This document shows positions 45,228-53,275 of a stretch of DNA of 64,000 bases, piece after piece (the first letter of the stretch is position 1; each line of letters starts with the position of its first letter). The notes under the pieces were generated by a model, which was not told the DNA's origin, did not search any database, and saw only the letters and a program-made list of their open reading frames with translations. The DNA is from Pelosinus sp. IPA-1 (lineage in GTDB: Bacteria; Bacillota; Negativicutes; DSM-13327). The position numbers and the translations under genes were made by a program. Location: positions 186,001 through 250,000 of the forward strand of contig NZ_BSVC01000006.1 of NCBI RefSeq assembly GCF_030269905.1, in the 5' to 3' direction.

Positions 45228-45422
45228 ATGTTAGCGACAAATGAAACCGCCACTACTGGTAATAGTGACGGTAATCAAATTAAAAGCAAACATACTGATT
45301 TTGCAGTTGCTCATATTGCAGAAGAAATCGCAAAACAATTTATTAAATTTGGAATAGGTAATAAAAAAGCCAAGCTCATATTTGACGAAGTATTAAAGCT
45401 CGTAAAATTATTCGATGCTTGA
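45228..45422 (+). CDS. Hypothetical phage protein, 64 residues
   Basis: ATG 45228 follows AAAGGGGGTTGAG. The N-terminus is polar, followed by an amphipathic helix (AHIAEEIAKQFIKFGIGNKK). The 3' end overlaps the end of a converging gene by 15 bp. Function unknown. Confidence 0.55.
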   Translation: MLATNETATTGNSDGNQIKSKHTDFAVAHIAEEIAKQFIKFGIGNKKAKLIFDEVLKLVKLFDA

Positions 45423-45758
45423 TCTTAGTTCATTATAGAAATCTTCTAGTTTTTTAAATTCTGAATGAGTTTCTTGTAAGCTATGATCGGTTTTTAGAGA
45501 ATCTAAGTATTCTTGATTTACAAACAGAAACTGATGGTAAAACTGTTCTACTAGGTAATTAGGGCCTTTAGATTCTCTGATCAAATAATATTGATTCTGA
45601 AATTGTTTTGCACATTGGAAAGCTTGGTTCATGAATTGTAAAGAGACATAAAGTTTATTAGAAATATTCTCTTCTTCAATATATGTATCTATTGCATATT
45701 CGGAATTCAAGATGCACTCATGAGCCACTTGTAGTAAATATTCCATGCGGTTATCCAT
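45408..45758 (-). CDS. Hypothetical protein, 116 residues
   Basis: Minus strand, behind AAGGAGGTGAT. The second of two adjacent ATG codons (45758) is best spaced. The protein is acidic, helical and rich in Tyr, Gln and Phe (EYLLQVAHECILNSEYAIDT). It resembles a small helical-bundle protein, but no family is recognised. It converges on the preceding gene. Confidence 0.55.
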   Translation of the reverse strand: MDNRMEYLLQVAHECILNSEYAIDTYIEEENISNKLYVSLQFMNQAFQCAKQFQNQYYLIRESKGPNYLVEQFYHQFLFVNQEYLDSLKTDHSLQETHSEFKKLEDFYNELRSSIE

Positions 45759-45888
45759 CATATCACCTCCTTCAAGGTGCAATTCGACAAAAGGCATAAA
45801 TCACCTGTATTAAATTGTAAAAGAACAGAAGGGAATTGCTAAAAAAGAAAGTCATTTATTTTAAGCAAGGGATGCTAGACAGGGTAGA

Positions 45889-46071
45889 TTATTTATCAAT
45901 TTCAATTTCTCCATATTTTTCTTCATAGTTTTGTACATAACGTTTCAAAATGAGTTCAGCCTCTTTGCTTACGGAGCGCCCGTGAATTTGAGCTAGGCGC
46001 TGCAGTTTAGCTTTAAATATATCATCAGCTGTACGTACTGTTATTGGTGATAAATTAGACGGCAATTGCAA
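45889..46071 (-). CDS. Ribbon-helix-helix (Arc/FitA-like) protein, 60 residues
   Basis: The N-terminal strand PSNLSPITVRTADDIFKAKL and helix-helix RLAQIHGRSVSKEAELILKR match Arc/MetJ-type DNA-binding domains such as FitA antitoxins. No toxin gene is adjacent, so it is more likely a phage transcription factor like Arc or Mnt. An AGGAGG-type site lies just upstream on the minus strand. Confidence 0.65.
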   Translation of the reverse strand: MQLPSNLSPITVRTADDIFKAKLQRLAQIHGRSVSKEAELILKRYVQNYEEKYGEIEIDK

Positions 46072-46235
46072 CGCCTCCTACAAGGTATTCAAATTCAAGG
46101 ATAACACAAAAGAGGCGGAACGGTTCAGAGTGGTGCTGTATGCATCTAAACGTTAACAAAGTGATGCACTTAACTTAAAAAAATCCAGTAATGTTGGAAA
46201 AGCTGTCGCACATAGATTGTATGGGAGGGGATGTT

Positions 46236-46400
46236 ATGATTGACGCGGCGTTGTCTAGCATGCCAGTAAGTGAGAAAGCAAAAGAAGCTTTCAACAAAGT
46301 AGTTATGGAAATTCTATGTGAGATAGAGATGGAGAAATTCAAAAAGCTTAGTCATAATGTAACTCAATCTGATGAAGTAACTACGGAAATAGCCAGTTAG
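46236..46400 (+). CDS. Hypothetical phage protein, 54 residues
   Basis: ATG 46236 follows GGGAGGGGATG. The product (MIDAALSSMPVSEKAKEAFN) is a short helical protein with an acidic/basic core (EILCEIEMEKFKKLSH). No motif or family recognised. Confidence 0.5.
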   Translation: MIDAALSSMPVSEKAKEAFNKVVMEILCEIEMEKFKKLSHNVTQSDEVTTEIAS

Positions 46401-46438
46401 TCTGGCTTATGAATAAATTGGACAGGCAGGGTGATTGT

Positions 46439-46567
46439 ATGGAAATTAATAATGTCCGTTATCCTTTTGCAATAATCACAACATCGCGACAAGCTCAACG
46501 GCTAGAGAACTTATTCTTGTTAGCGCTTCTTCTACTGGTGCTCTTTTTCGTGCCAGGTGAATTGTAA
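46439..46567 (+). CDS. Small membrane protein, 42 residues
   Basis: ATG 46439 with CAGGGTGA 5 bp upstream. The C-terminal half is a strong hydrophobic helix (FLLALLLLVLFFVP), giving a single-span peptide. Function unknown. Confidence 0.45.
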   Translation: MEINNVRYPFAIITTSRQAQRLENLFLLALLLLVLFFVPGEL

Positions 46568-46651
46568 AAAAGAAAGCCTATCGTGTGGACAGGCTAAGTG
46601 GGGGTGAGAACGTAAGAAGTTGTCCTCTGATATAAGTATAGCAAATCATTC

Positions 46652-46679
46652 TGTCAGATAGTTTAGTGATATTCCGACA
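46652..46679 (+). repeat. 28-bp motif, copy 1
   Basis: A 28-bp sequence starting TGTCAGATAGTTTA and ending ATTCCGACA. It recurs at 48891-48918 with three differences. Its ends TGTCAGA and TCCGACA form an imperfect inverted repeat. It lies 17 bp before the next start codon, so it is a candidate operator or promoter element. Confidence 0.6.
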
Positions 46680-46696
46680 AAAGGAAGTGGTAAAAA

Positions 46697-47233
46697 ATGA
46701 TAGACGTACCAATGATGGATAGTATTGGTGACATGCTTGAATTAGCAATTATGTGCTGTGATCGACCACCGAAAGCACTAGCGGCAGATATAGGGTATTC
46801 AGTAGATTCTATTTACTCGGCTTGTAAGAATGCAAGAGCGATACCTAATAAGGCTAGGCAGAAACTATCCCAAATGAATAGTATTGCTGCTTCAGCAGTT
46901 GCATTAGAAGCTACTGGGTTCATGAAACTATTCGGATACCAAAAGGTTGATAGGCATGTGCAAAGCATGATCCTTCGTCTTAAAAAACAGGACAAAGAGG
47001 TCTTTGTATTGCTTGAAGATCTGCCAACTATCTTACTAGACAAAAATGATCGTAAAGATTTATCCGAAAATGAATTGAATGATTTAGAACTAACAGCACA
47101 TAGGCTAGTAGATCGTGCAAATTCAACTATTAATCTAATCATGGAACTGGAATATAAGTATGGATTAGGTGTTACACAGTACATGCAGGGCAAAGAAAAA
47201 TCGCCTGTGTTGGCGCACAGACGACTTAGTTAA
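46697..47233 (+). CDS. Hypothetical phage regulatory protein, 178 residues
   Basis: The N-terminal part (DMLELAIMCCDRPPKALAADIGYSVDSIYSACKN, residues 12-45) reads like a helix-turn-helix, followed by a helical domain. This arrangement is seen in small regulators of Firmicute phages near the replication genes. It is preceded by the 28-bp motif and AAGGAAGTGG. The HTH reading is an inference from pattern only. Confidence 0.6.
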   Translation: MIDVPMMDSIGDMLELAIMCCDRPPKALAADIGYSVDSIYSACKNARAIPNKARQKLSQMNSIAASAVALEATGFMKLFGYQKVDRHVQSMILRLKKQDKEVFVLLEDLPTILLDKNDRKDLSENELNDLELTAHRLVDRANSTINLIMELEYKYGLGVTQYMQGKEKSPVLAHRRLS

Positions 47234-47297
47234 AATATCAAATTCACCCCGATTATACCACGCCATATAATGCGGGGTCAATGGGAGGGCGTTATAC

Positions 47298-47546
47298 ATG
47301 AGTAAATTGACATTTGAGAGTTTTAGAAAACTACATAATTTATATCCAAAAACGGATAAAGCATATATCAGCGGTTATGAGTACGCTAAAAAACATGATC
47401 TTTTTAAATTAATGAGTGTAAATGAATTAATAGAAGCTCTGCGGGTCTATGTGGACATTGGCAGAGAAAATAAAGATATTCGTGCATTTGGTTTTGCCCA
47501 AGCAATCAGAGAAATGATCGGAGAGCGCCTGGGTGTAGCTGCATGA
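47298..47546 (+). CDS. Hypothetical phage protein, 82 residues
   Basis: ATG 47298 with GGGAGGGCG upstream. A charged helical protein (SGYEYAKKHDLFKLMSVNEL) without recognised motif. It is co-oriented with the replication genes. Confidence 0.55.
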   Translation: MSKLTFESFRKLHNLYPKTDKAYISGYEYAKKHDLFKLMSVNELIEALRVYVDIGRENKDIRAFGFAQAIREMIGERLGVAA

Positions 47547-47601
47547 GTCAGAGGGTTATCTAATGTTCAAGACACAAGGTAAATAAGGGGGCGGGTTATA
47601 A

Positions 47602-47802
47602 GTGGCATATAAAAAATATCATCCCCACAAGTGCGGTGAATGTCGTTTTATTAATCGTGATGCCTATCGTGGAGCCGGGAAGAAAGTGTGCTATGAGATA
47701 CAGCGTAATATTAATAATCAGAAAGTTGCAGTAGAAGTGACGGAAACTCAAAAAGCCTGTAATAACTTTCTTGTCGCGAAAAAAATAGACAGGGTAGGAT
47801 GA
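47602..47802 (+). CDS. Small cysteine-containing (zinc-ribbon-like) protein, 66 residues
   Basis: GTG 47602 follows AAGGGGGCGGG. The protein starts MAYKKYHPHKCGECRFINRD and has further cysteines at VCYE and KACNNF, giving a CxxC-x(n)-C-x(n)-C pattern suited to binding zinc. No family is named. Confidence 0.55.
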   Translation: MAYKKYHPHKCGECRFINRDAYRGAGKKVCYEIQRNINNQKVAVEVTETQKACNNFLVAKKIDRVG

Positions 47803-48102
47803 TACCTACTTGGGAAAATGTCAAAGATTTAAATTTTGGAGGAGGTAAATTAAAAACCCTTACGAGCTACTGCAAATAGCTTGTAAGGGTTTACTAGAGA
47901 GACTGTACATACGATGTAATTCGGTTAATTAATTATATTATATGTACGCAAAAATATCAATAAAAATACGGCTTAAGGCCGTAATTAACTTGATAAAGCT
48001 AATTAATACTAGAAGAAAACTATACACTTTCTATCTACAGTATATTCAATTCAGAAAAAAATATACCAAATAGAAAATATAGTTAAAAATAGGAGAAGTT
48101 AG
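47803..48102. other. Structured AT-rich intergenic region before the HUH gene, candidate replication origin
   Basis: There is no gene in these 300 bp. They hold a GGAGGAGG (47840-47847) without a start codon, a long hairpin (AACCCTTACGAGCTA/TAGCTTGTAAGGGTT, about 47857-47893) without a T run, a GTACATA/TATGTAC inverted repeat and a TACGGC/GCCGTA hairpin, all in very AT-rich DNA. The position directly upstream of an HUH replication protein suggests a nick-site origin. This is inferred. Confidence 0.4.
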
Positions 48103-48849
48103 ATGTCGTACAGAGAAAAAATAACAACAGCTGGTAAGATCAAGGATGTTATTAAATACCATACCAGTAGAAATACATCATCTAAACGACCAAGAAATAA
48201 AAATATGAATCCTACATCTGAATTACAGAAAAAAGGCAATGAGAGAAGATCATATGAAAGCCTTTACTATGATATGAGTGAAAATTTTAAAGAAGATGAT
48301 TTGTACCTAACATGTACTTATGGGAAAAACATGGAAGAACCACAACCCAAAGAGGCAAAGTCATTATTTAAAAAGGCTATTGATAAATTACGTTACCAAT
48401 ACAAAAAAGTAGGAGCTGTACTGAAATATATAGGCGTAACAGAACATAAAAAAGGACGCATACATCACCATTTATTAATTAACAATGTCCAATTGGGAAT
48501 TAAAGCGATTAAAAAGGTTTGGAATTTAGGTTTTACTAAAATACAGCTTTTTGGAGGTGAGCCGGAAGATTGTGAACGTCTTGCCAACTATTTTATCAAA
48601 GAGAGTAAAAATACTTTTAATACTGAGGATAAAGTACATGGTCGGCGCTGGATCAGTAGTAATAACTTAGTTCATCCAGATAAAACACCAAAAATAAGAA
48701 CCGTACATGCTAGCTCATGGAAAGAAGAACCGAAGCCTATTAAGGGCTATTATATTGCAGAAGTTAAAAGAGGTCATACGGAACATAATTATCCATATTT
48801 GTTTTATCGCATGATTAAGATTCCAGGCAGTGACGAAGATCGAATATGA
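48103..48849 (+). CDS. HUH-type replication initiator (G2P/Rep-like)
   Basis: A 248-residue protein with the HUH metal motif (GRIHHHLLIN, about residue 126). A downstream tyrosine lies in LANYFIKESK, about 40 residues later; YFxKE is the pattern of gene II-type and Rep endonucleases. Such proteins nick one strand at an origin and stay bound through the tyrosine. ATG 48103 follows AGGAGAAG. It lies just before ssb and after an AT-rich structured region, so it probably starts phage DNA replication. Confidence 0.8.
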   Translation: MSYREKITTAGKIKDVIKYHTSRNTSSKRPRNKNMNPTSELQKKGNERRSYESLYYDMSENFKEDDLYLTCTYGKNMEEPQPKEAKSLFKKAIDKLRYQYKKVGAVLKYIGVTEHKKGRIHHHLLINNVQLGIKAIKKVWNLGFTKIQLFGGEPEDCERLANYFIKESKNTFNTEDKVHGRRWISSNNLVHPDKTPKIRTVHASSWKEEPKPIKGYYIAEVKRGHTEHNYPYLFYRMIKIPGSDEDRI

Positions 48850-48890
48850 TTTGCCATCTGTTCTGTTAATTACATAGTATCAGATATTTT

Positions 48891-48918
48891 TGTCAGATAG
48901 TTTATAGAAATTCCGACA
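48891..48918 (+). repeat. 28-bp motif, copy 2
   Basis: Near-copy (25 of 28) of 46652-46679, here 31 bp before the ssb start. The conserved ends TGTCAGA and TCCGACA again form an imperfect dyad. Confidence 0.6.
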
Positions 48919-48949
48919 GAATAAGGGCAAAAAGAAAGGGGGAAATAAT

Positions 48950-49354
48950 TTGAATAAAGTGATCATAGTGGGGCGCTTGACTAGAGATCCAGACGTGAGA
49001 TATACCCAAACAGGCAAAGCAGTAGCTTCTTTTAGTGTTGCAGTAGATACAGGATATGGTGAAAACAAACGCGCTGATTTTATTCCTGTCGTAGTATGGG
49101 ACAAGTTAGCTGAAGTTTGCGGAAACAACCTTACAAAAGGTCGTCGTGTACTAGTAGAAGGACGTTTACAAATTCGTGACTATGAAAAGGATGGACAAAA
49201 ACGGAGAGCTGCCGACGTAGTAGCTCAGAACATTGAATTTTTAGATACAAAGCAAGCAGTAAGTAATCCTGCTGCAGCTCCTGCCAAAACCGCAGGATAT
49301 GATACCAGTTCATTTGGGACAGAGGTTTTTCCCGAAGAAGAAATTCCTTTTTGA
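48950..49354 (+). CDS. ssb: Single-stranded DNA-binding protein
   Basis: A 134-residue phage SSB. The OB fold begins MNKVIIVGRLTRDPDVRYTQ and contains KGRRVLVEGRLQIRDYEKDG. A short linker leads to the acidic tail ending FPEEEIPF, the usual protein-contact tip. Translation starts at TTG behind AAAGGGGGAA. It presumably coats single strands made by the HUH-initiated replication. Confidence 0.95.
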   Translation: MNKVIIVGRLTRDPDVRYTQTGKAVASFSVAVDTGYGENKRADFIPVVVWDKLAEVCGNNLTKGRRVLVEGRLQIRDYEKDGQKRRAADVVAQNIEFLDTKQAVSNPAAAPAKTAGYDTSSFGTEVFPEEEIPF

Positions 49355-49451
49355 TAGAGCCTCCGAGAAAACGGAACAGGAAAAAGGCTGAAAAGCTAGT
49401 CAATCGGGGGCGGGTTTAAAAATGTTATTAGAGCGTGAGGGAGGGGTGAGT

Positions 49452-51159
49452 ATGAAACAAGCAACAAAACAAGCTTCATTATTCCGCGAAATTATAGTAG
49501 ACAACTTCGCGGGTGGCGGGGGTGCTAGTACGGGAATAAGTTTAGCAATAGGCCGCTCTGTAGATATAGCAATCAATCATGACCCTGCTGCAATTGCAAT
49601 GCATAAGGTTAACCATCCCGACACTGAGCATTATTGTGAGTCAGTATGGGATATTGATCCAAGAATAGTTACAGGCGGCAGACAAGTGGCTTTATGCTGG
49701 TTTTCACCTGACTGCAAACACTTTAGCAAAGCCAAGGGCGGGAAACCAGTTGAAAAGAAAATTCGAGGATTGGCATGGGTAGCTGTCCGATGGGCCGCTA
49801 CTTGAAAATGGCATGCCAGATACTAGTAAGAAAGGCAGGACCTTTCAAGCCTTTGTAAATGCGTTAAAACGTCAAGGATATCAAGTAGATTGGAGAGAGT
49901 TAAAAGCATGTGACTATGGGGCACCAACAATTCGAAAGAGACTATTTCTAATTGCGCGGTGTGATGGTCAAAAGATTGTTTGGCCGAATCCGACACATGG
50001 AGACCCAAAAAGCTTAGAAGTAAAAAATGGAAAACTAAAACCTTGGAAAGTTGCCGCTGAATGCATTGACTGGTCACTGGATTGTCCGTCCATATTTGAG
50101 CGTAAAAAAGAGTTAGCTAAAAACACCATGCGAAGGATTGCCAGAGGAATACAACGATTTGTAATAGATAATGCTGATCCTTTTATTATTAAGGTTAATC
50201 ACCATGGTACTGATTTTAGAGGGCAGAGCGTTGATGATCCGCTACAGACTATTACTGCGAAGAATGGTTGGGGGATGGTTACTCCATATATCGCGCGAAT
50301 AGGTCAGACTGGCTTTGGCGGTAATCGACTACAGTATGACATTAATGATCCTCTTACAACAGTGACTACAAAGGCAGAACATTTATTGGTTACACCTACA
50401 TTGATGGTAAATACGACAGGTCACCCAGGAAGCAAAGTAGACGAACCAATAAGAACCATTACAACAGGCAATCAACATGCATTAATTAGTCCTGTCTTAA
50501 TTCAGATGGGGTATGGAGATCCAGAAGGAAGACGTGTACTGGATTTAAATAAACCACTAGGCACCGTTACAGCAGGAGGTAATAAATTTAGTTTAGTAGC
50601 TGCTTTCCTCGCCAAGCATTATGGCGGTGGATATACAGGACCAGGAGCAAACCTGAATGATCCTGCTCCCACAGTGACAACCGTCGATCATAATGCACTC
50701 GTAACAAGTCATTTAATTAAATTAAGAGGAACTTGTAAAGATGGGCAACCAGTAACGGAACCAATACCAACTATTACAGCCGGCGGGATGCATGTGGGAG
50801 AGGTTAGAGCATTTCTACTAAAGTATTATGGCACTGGCGAAGGACAATCTTTAGACGGACCAATGCACACTGTTACTACAAAAGATAGATTCGGATTAGT
50901 AACTATTCACGGTCAAGATTATCAGATCGTAGATATAGGCATGAGGATGTTAGAACCACATGAATTATTTACGGCAAATGGTTTCCCGAAAGATTACATT
51001 ATTGACCGAGATTGTGATGGAAAAAAGTATTCTAAATCAGCACAAGTAGCCAGGTGTGGGAATGCAGTGCCTCCACCATTTGCAATAGCACTTGTAAGAG
51101 CTAACCTTCCTGAATTTTGTGACGGTTACGGTGAAGTTGCTACCGAACAGGCGGTATAA
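49452..51159 (+). pseudogene. C5-cytosine DNA methyltransferase, disrupted by a frameshifting deletion
   Basis: Two adjacent frames together form one phage-type methyltransferase. The first (ATG 49452 to 49805) has the AdoMet motif DNFAGGGGAST and a motif IV-like loop WFSPDCKHFSKAKGG. It then stops right after VAVRWAAT. The second frame resumes with GPLLENGMPD and contains the target-recognition repeats and motifs IX-X (QVARCGNAVPPPFAIAL). The stretch between, which normally carries the catalytic ENV motif VI, is missing. The junction (about 49791-49803) shows TGGGCCGCTACTT. Activity is unlikely. Confidence 0.85.
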
Positions 51160-51278
51160 GATGCGGCAAATAAGTGCTAAATCAAGTTGGAAATGGATAC
51201 GGCGTAACTACCGTATCCTAGCCTGCATCGTATACCAAGATGGTAGGAGAGAGGTTATATTGGGGAGGGCGGGATAAC

Positions 51279-51734
51279 ATGAGTTTTAAAGAGCAATTAA
51301 ATCGATTAAAGGAAGCTGCTTTAATGAGGCAGCCAGGGCGCAGGGTAGATTTAGCATTAGTCTATAGGAAAGATTTAACCGAATTAATTTACCATTTTGA
51401 TAGATTAGACCAAGAAGAGAGAGCAAGATATAAACCTGAAGAATTAAAAGGCACTGGATTGATATTTAGAGAGCGTCAACGGCAAATAGAACAAGAAGGG
51501 TGGACAGAAGAACACGATCAGGAGCATAGAAAAGGAGAACTTGCATTGGCAGCTGCTTGTTATGCTATACCTACAGAAAAAAGAACATGGTATTGTATCA
51601 TAGAGAAATTATGGCCTTGGAGTAATAATTGGTGGAAGTCTACACCAAATGACCGTATTCGTGAATTAACAAAAGCAGGGGCCTTGATTGCCGCTGAAAT
51701 AGACAGACTTATATCAGAAGGTGAAAAATCATGA
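51279..51734 (+). CDS. Hypothetical phage protein, 151 residues
   Basis: ATG 51279 is 10 bp after GGGGAGGGCGGG; an earlier in-frame start lacks support. The sequence RQRQIEQEGWTEEHDQEHRKGELALAAACYA and a C-terminal LTKAGALIAAEIDRLI match a protein widely seen in tailed phages of Firmicutes and Proteobacteria, whose function is not established. It overlaps the ASCH gene by 4 bp. Confidence 0.7.
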   Translation: MSFKEQLNRLKEAALMRQPGRRVDLALVYRKDLTELIYHFDRLDQEERARYKPEELKGTGLIFRERQRQIEQEGWTEEHDQEHRKGELALAAACYAIPTEKRTWYCIIEKLWPWSNNWWKSTPNDRIRELTKAGALIAAEIDRLISEGEKS

Positions 51735-52330
51735 AAGCAATAACCATATTACAGCCATGGGCGGGGTTTATACCTGCAGGTGCTAAAGCAATAGAGACTA
51801 GATCATGGGAAACCAAATACAGAGGCCCAATAGCCATACACGCAGCCAAGGATCAAGATAAAAAAGGTGAGCGTATTCGTCATATAGTGGCTAGAGCCGA
51901 ACAATACGGCATCTTTGCCCCAGAAATGCATTTCGGTGCTATTATCGCTATAGCTAATTTAGTGGATTGTCTTAGGGTAGTCGGAAAGGTATCCCTCAAA
52001 ATCGGAAATGAAAAAAGAGTAGCAGCTGTTTTAGAAAATGGCATAAAGGTTACGGGGATTGAACTGGAACTTGGTGATTTCACTATTGGACGTTATGCAT
52101 GGATACTATCCAACGTGCAATCAATAGACCCAATACCAGCTAGAGGGCAGCAGAGGATTTGGAATTGGGCGGGTGCTACAGATAGGGGAAGAGTGATGGA
52201 TAGTAATATTGAGTACTGGTGCAAGCATTACGACAAGCCATGTGATGAAGTAGACACTAGTGTTGATTCTGATATATGCGAAAAGTGTAATGATGAAATT
52301 AGAGTGCCTTATGATGAGGAGGGAGAATGA
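51731..52330 (+). CDS. ASCH-domain protein
   Basis: A 199-residue protein. The N-terminal ASCH fold (KAITILQPWAGFIPAGAKAI, ETRSWETKYRGPIAIHAAK) is related to PUA-like RNA-binding domains. A C-terminal extension carries four cysteines (YWCKHYDKPC, ICEKC) that could bind zinc. ASCH proteins can act on RNA or modified nucleosides. The operon neighbours do not narrow the role. It overlaps the genes on both sides by 4 bp. Confidence 0.8.
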   Translation: MKAITILQPWAGFIPAGAKAIETRSWETKYRGPIAIHAAKDQDKKGERIRHIVARAEQYGIFAPEMHFGAIIAIANLVDCLRVVGKVSLKIGNEKRVAAVLENGIKVTGIELELGDFTIGRYAWILSNVQSIDPIPARGQQRIWNWAGATDRGRVMDSNIEYWCKHYDKPCDEVDTSVDSDICEKCNDEIRVPYDEEGE

Positions 52331-52614
52331 TGGATGCTAAGATGCGTAATAGGGTACAGTTGTTGATTAATGATAATATTGATGATCAATTCATTATGAA
52401 AATGACTGGAATTAATCTTCAAGATATTCTTATAGCATTTAGACAGCAAGAAAAATACGCTGAGTTAGGGCGGTTGGCGGTAAAAGTGAATATTTGTAAT
52501 GAACTATTTAATTACGGTTCTACTAATTGTTTAACTCATGGATGTTGTAAGAATGAATATGATTTTTGCCAAAAACGATCAGAATTACTGGCGGAGGTAA
52601 GCCATGAAAGATAA
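52327..52614 (+). CDS. Hypothetical phage protein, 95 residues
   Basis: It starts at ATG 52327 overlapping the ASCH stop. It is helical at first (NRVQLLINDNIDDQFIMKMT) and ends in a cysteine cluster (CNELFNYGSTNCLTHGCCKN). A metal site is possible. No family recognised. Confidence 0.55.
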   Translation: MMDAKMRNRVQLLINDNIDDQFIMKMTGINLQDILIAFRQQEKYAELGRLAVKVNICNELFNYGSTNCLTHGCCKNEYDFCQKRSELLAEVSHER

Positions 52615-52762
52615 AACCAAGATAATCATATTAGGTAAAATACATAGTTGCATCACTTGGATTAATTATCGCTTTATAAGTGTTTCGTGTACCTTGCTGT
52701 CTATCAATAAAAAGATAACCAGCAAGATACAGGTTATCCATGACAGGAGAATAGTGGGATAA
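52604..52762 (+). CDS. Small hypothetical protein, 52 residues
   Basis: ATG 52604 has a strong GGCGGAGG 5 bp upstream. The frame (MKDKTKIIILGKIHSCITWI, then NYRFISVSCTLLSINKKITS) overlaps the end of the preceding gene and ends in TAATG with the next start. The basic, beta-rich sequence is not recognised. Overlaps on both sides support a real, coupled gene. Confidence 0.5.
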   Translation: MKDKTKIIILGKIHSCITWINYRFISVSCTLLSINKKITSKIQVIHDRRIVG

Positions 52763-52950
52763 TGCGCGAGAAGAAAAAAGAACTTGAAAGGATGGCAAAG
52801 CTAGGACAAGCCACAGAAAAAGGACTAAAAGTAATTCTAGAAAGTATACCATGCAAAGGAATCTATCGTTCTAGCCCGTGTAAAGAAAAAAATACCTATA
52901 CACTTGGATGTGCGTTAAGGTATTTCTGTGAATTAAAGGCAAAAGAATAG
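52762..52950 (+). CDS. Small hypothetical protein, 62 residues
   Basis: ATG 52762 overlaps the previous stop (TAATG). The N-terminus is basic and helical (REKKKELERMAKLGQATEKG) and four cysteines follow, which may bind a metal. Function unknown. Confidence 0.5.
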   Translation: MREKKKELERMAKLGQATEKGLKVILESIPCKGIYRSSPCKEKNTYTLGCALRYFCELKAKE

Positions 52951-52963
52951 GAGGCGGCTATAC

Positions 52964-53275
52964 ATGATAAGTAATCCATATCCTTCAAAGGGAACTGCTA
53001 AGAGTGGAGCAAAGGTATATGCAGCAAATAAAGGATTAACTAAATTTATTTTAATAGTTGACCCAGAGAAGAAATGGTACTTATTCTCTGATGAAGATAA
53101 AGCACCAGAAGCAAAAATGATCGTGTTTGGAAGATTCCAACTCATAAAAGGTAAATGGCGTGATAAAACACCTTTAGGTAAGGTTGCATGTAGCGGTGGG
53201 AGAGTAGTAATAACCGAAAACCTAATTGCAATAAGGAGAGAGTGTCATGAAAAATGTATCCATCCTAAATCTTAA
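52964..53275 (+). CDS. Hypothetical phage protein, 103 residues
   Basis: ATG 52964 behind AGGAGGCGG. The protein (NPYPSKGTAKSGAKVYAANK, KKWYLFSDEDKAPEAKMIVF) looks like a small beta domain with no known signature. Its 3' end overlaps parA by 29 bp. Confidence 0.55.
   Translation: MISNPYPSKGTAKSGAKVYAANKGLTKFILIVDPEKKWYLFSDEDKAPEAKMIVFGRFQLIKGKWRDKTPLGKVACSGGRVVITENLIAIRRECHEKCIHPKS

Noticed and set aside
45889-46071. Toxin-antitoxin pair with the ribbon-helix-helix gene as antitoxin
   Set aside because: No PIN-domain or other toxin gene lies next to it; neighbouring frames do not resemble toxins.
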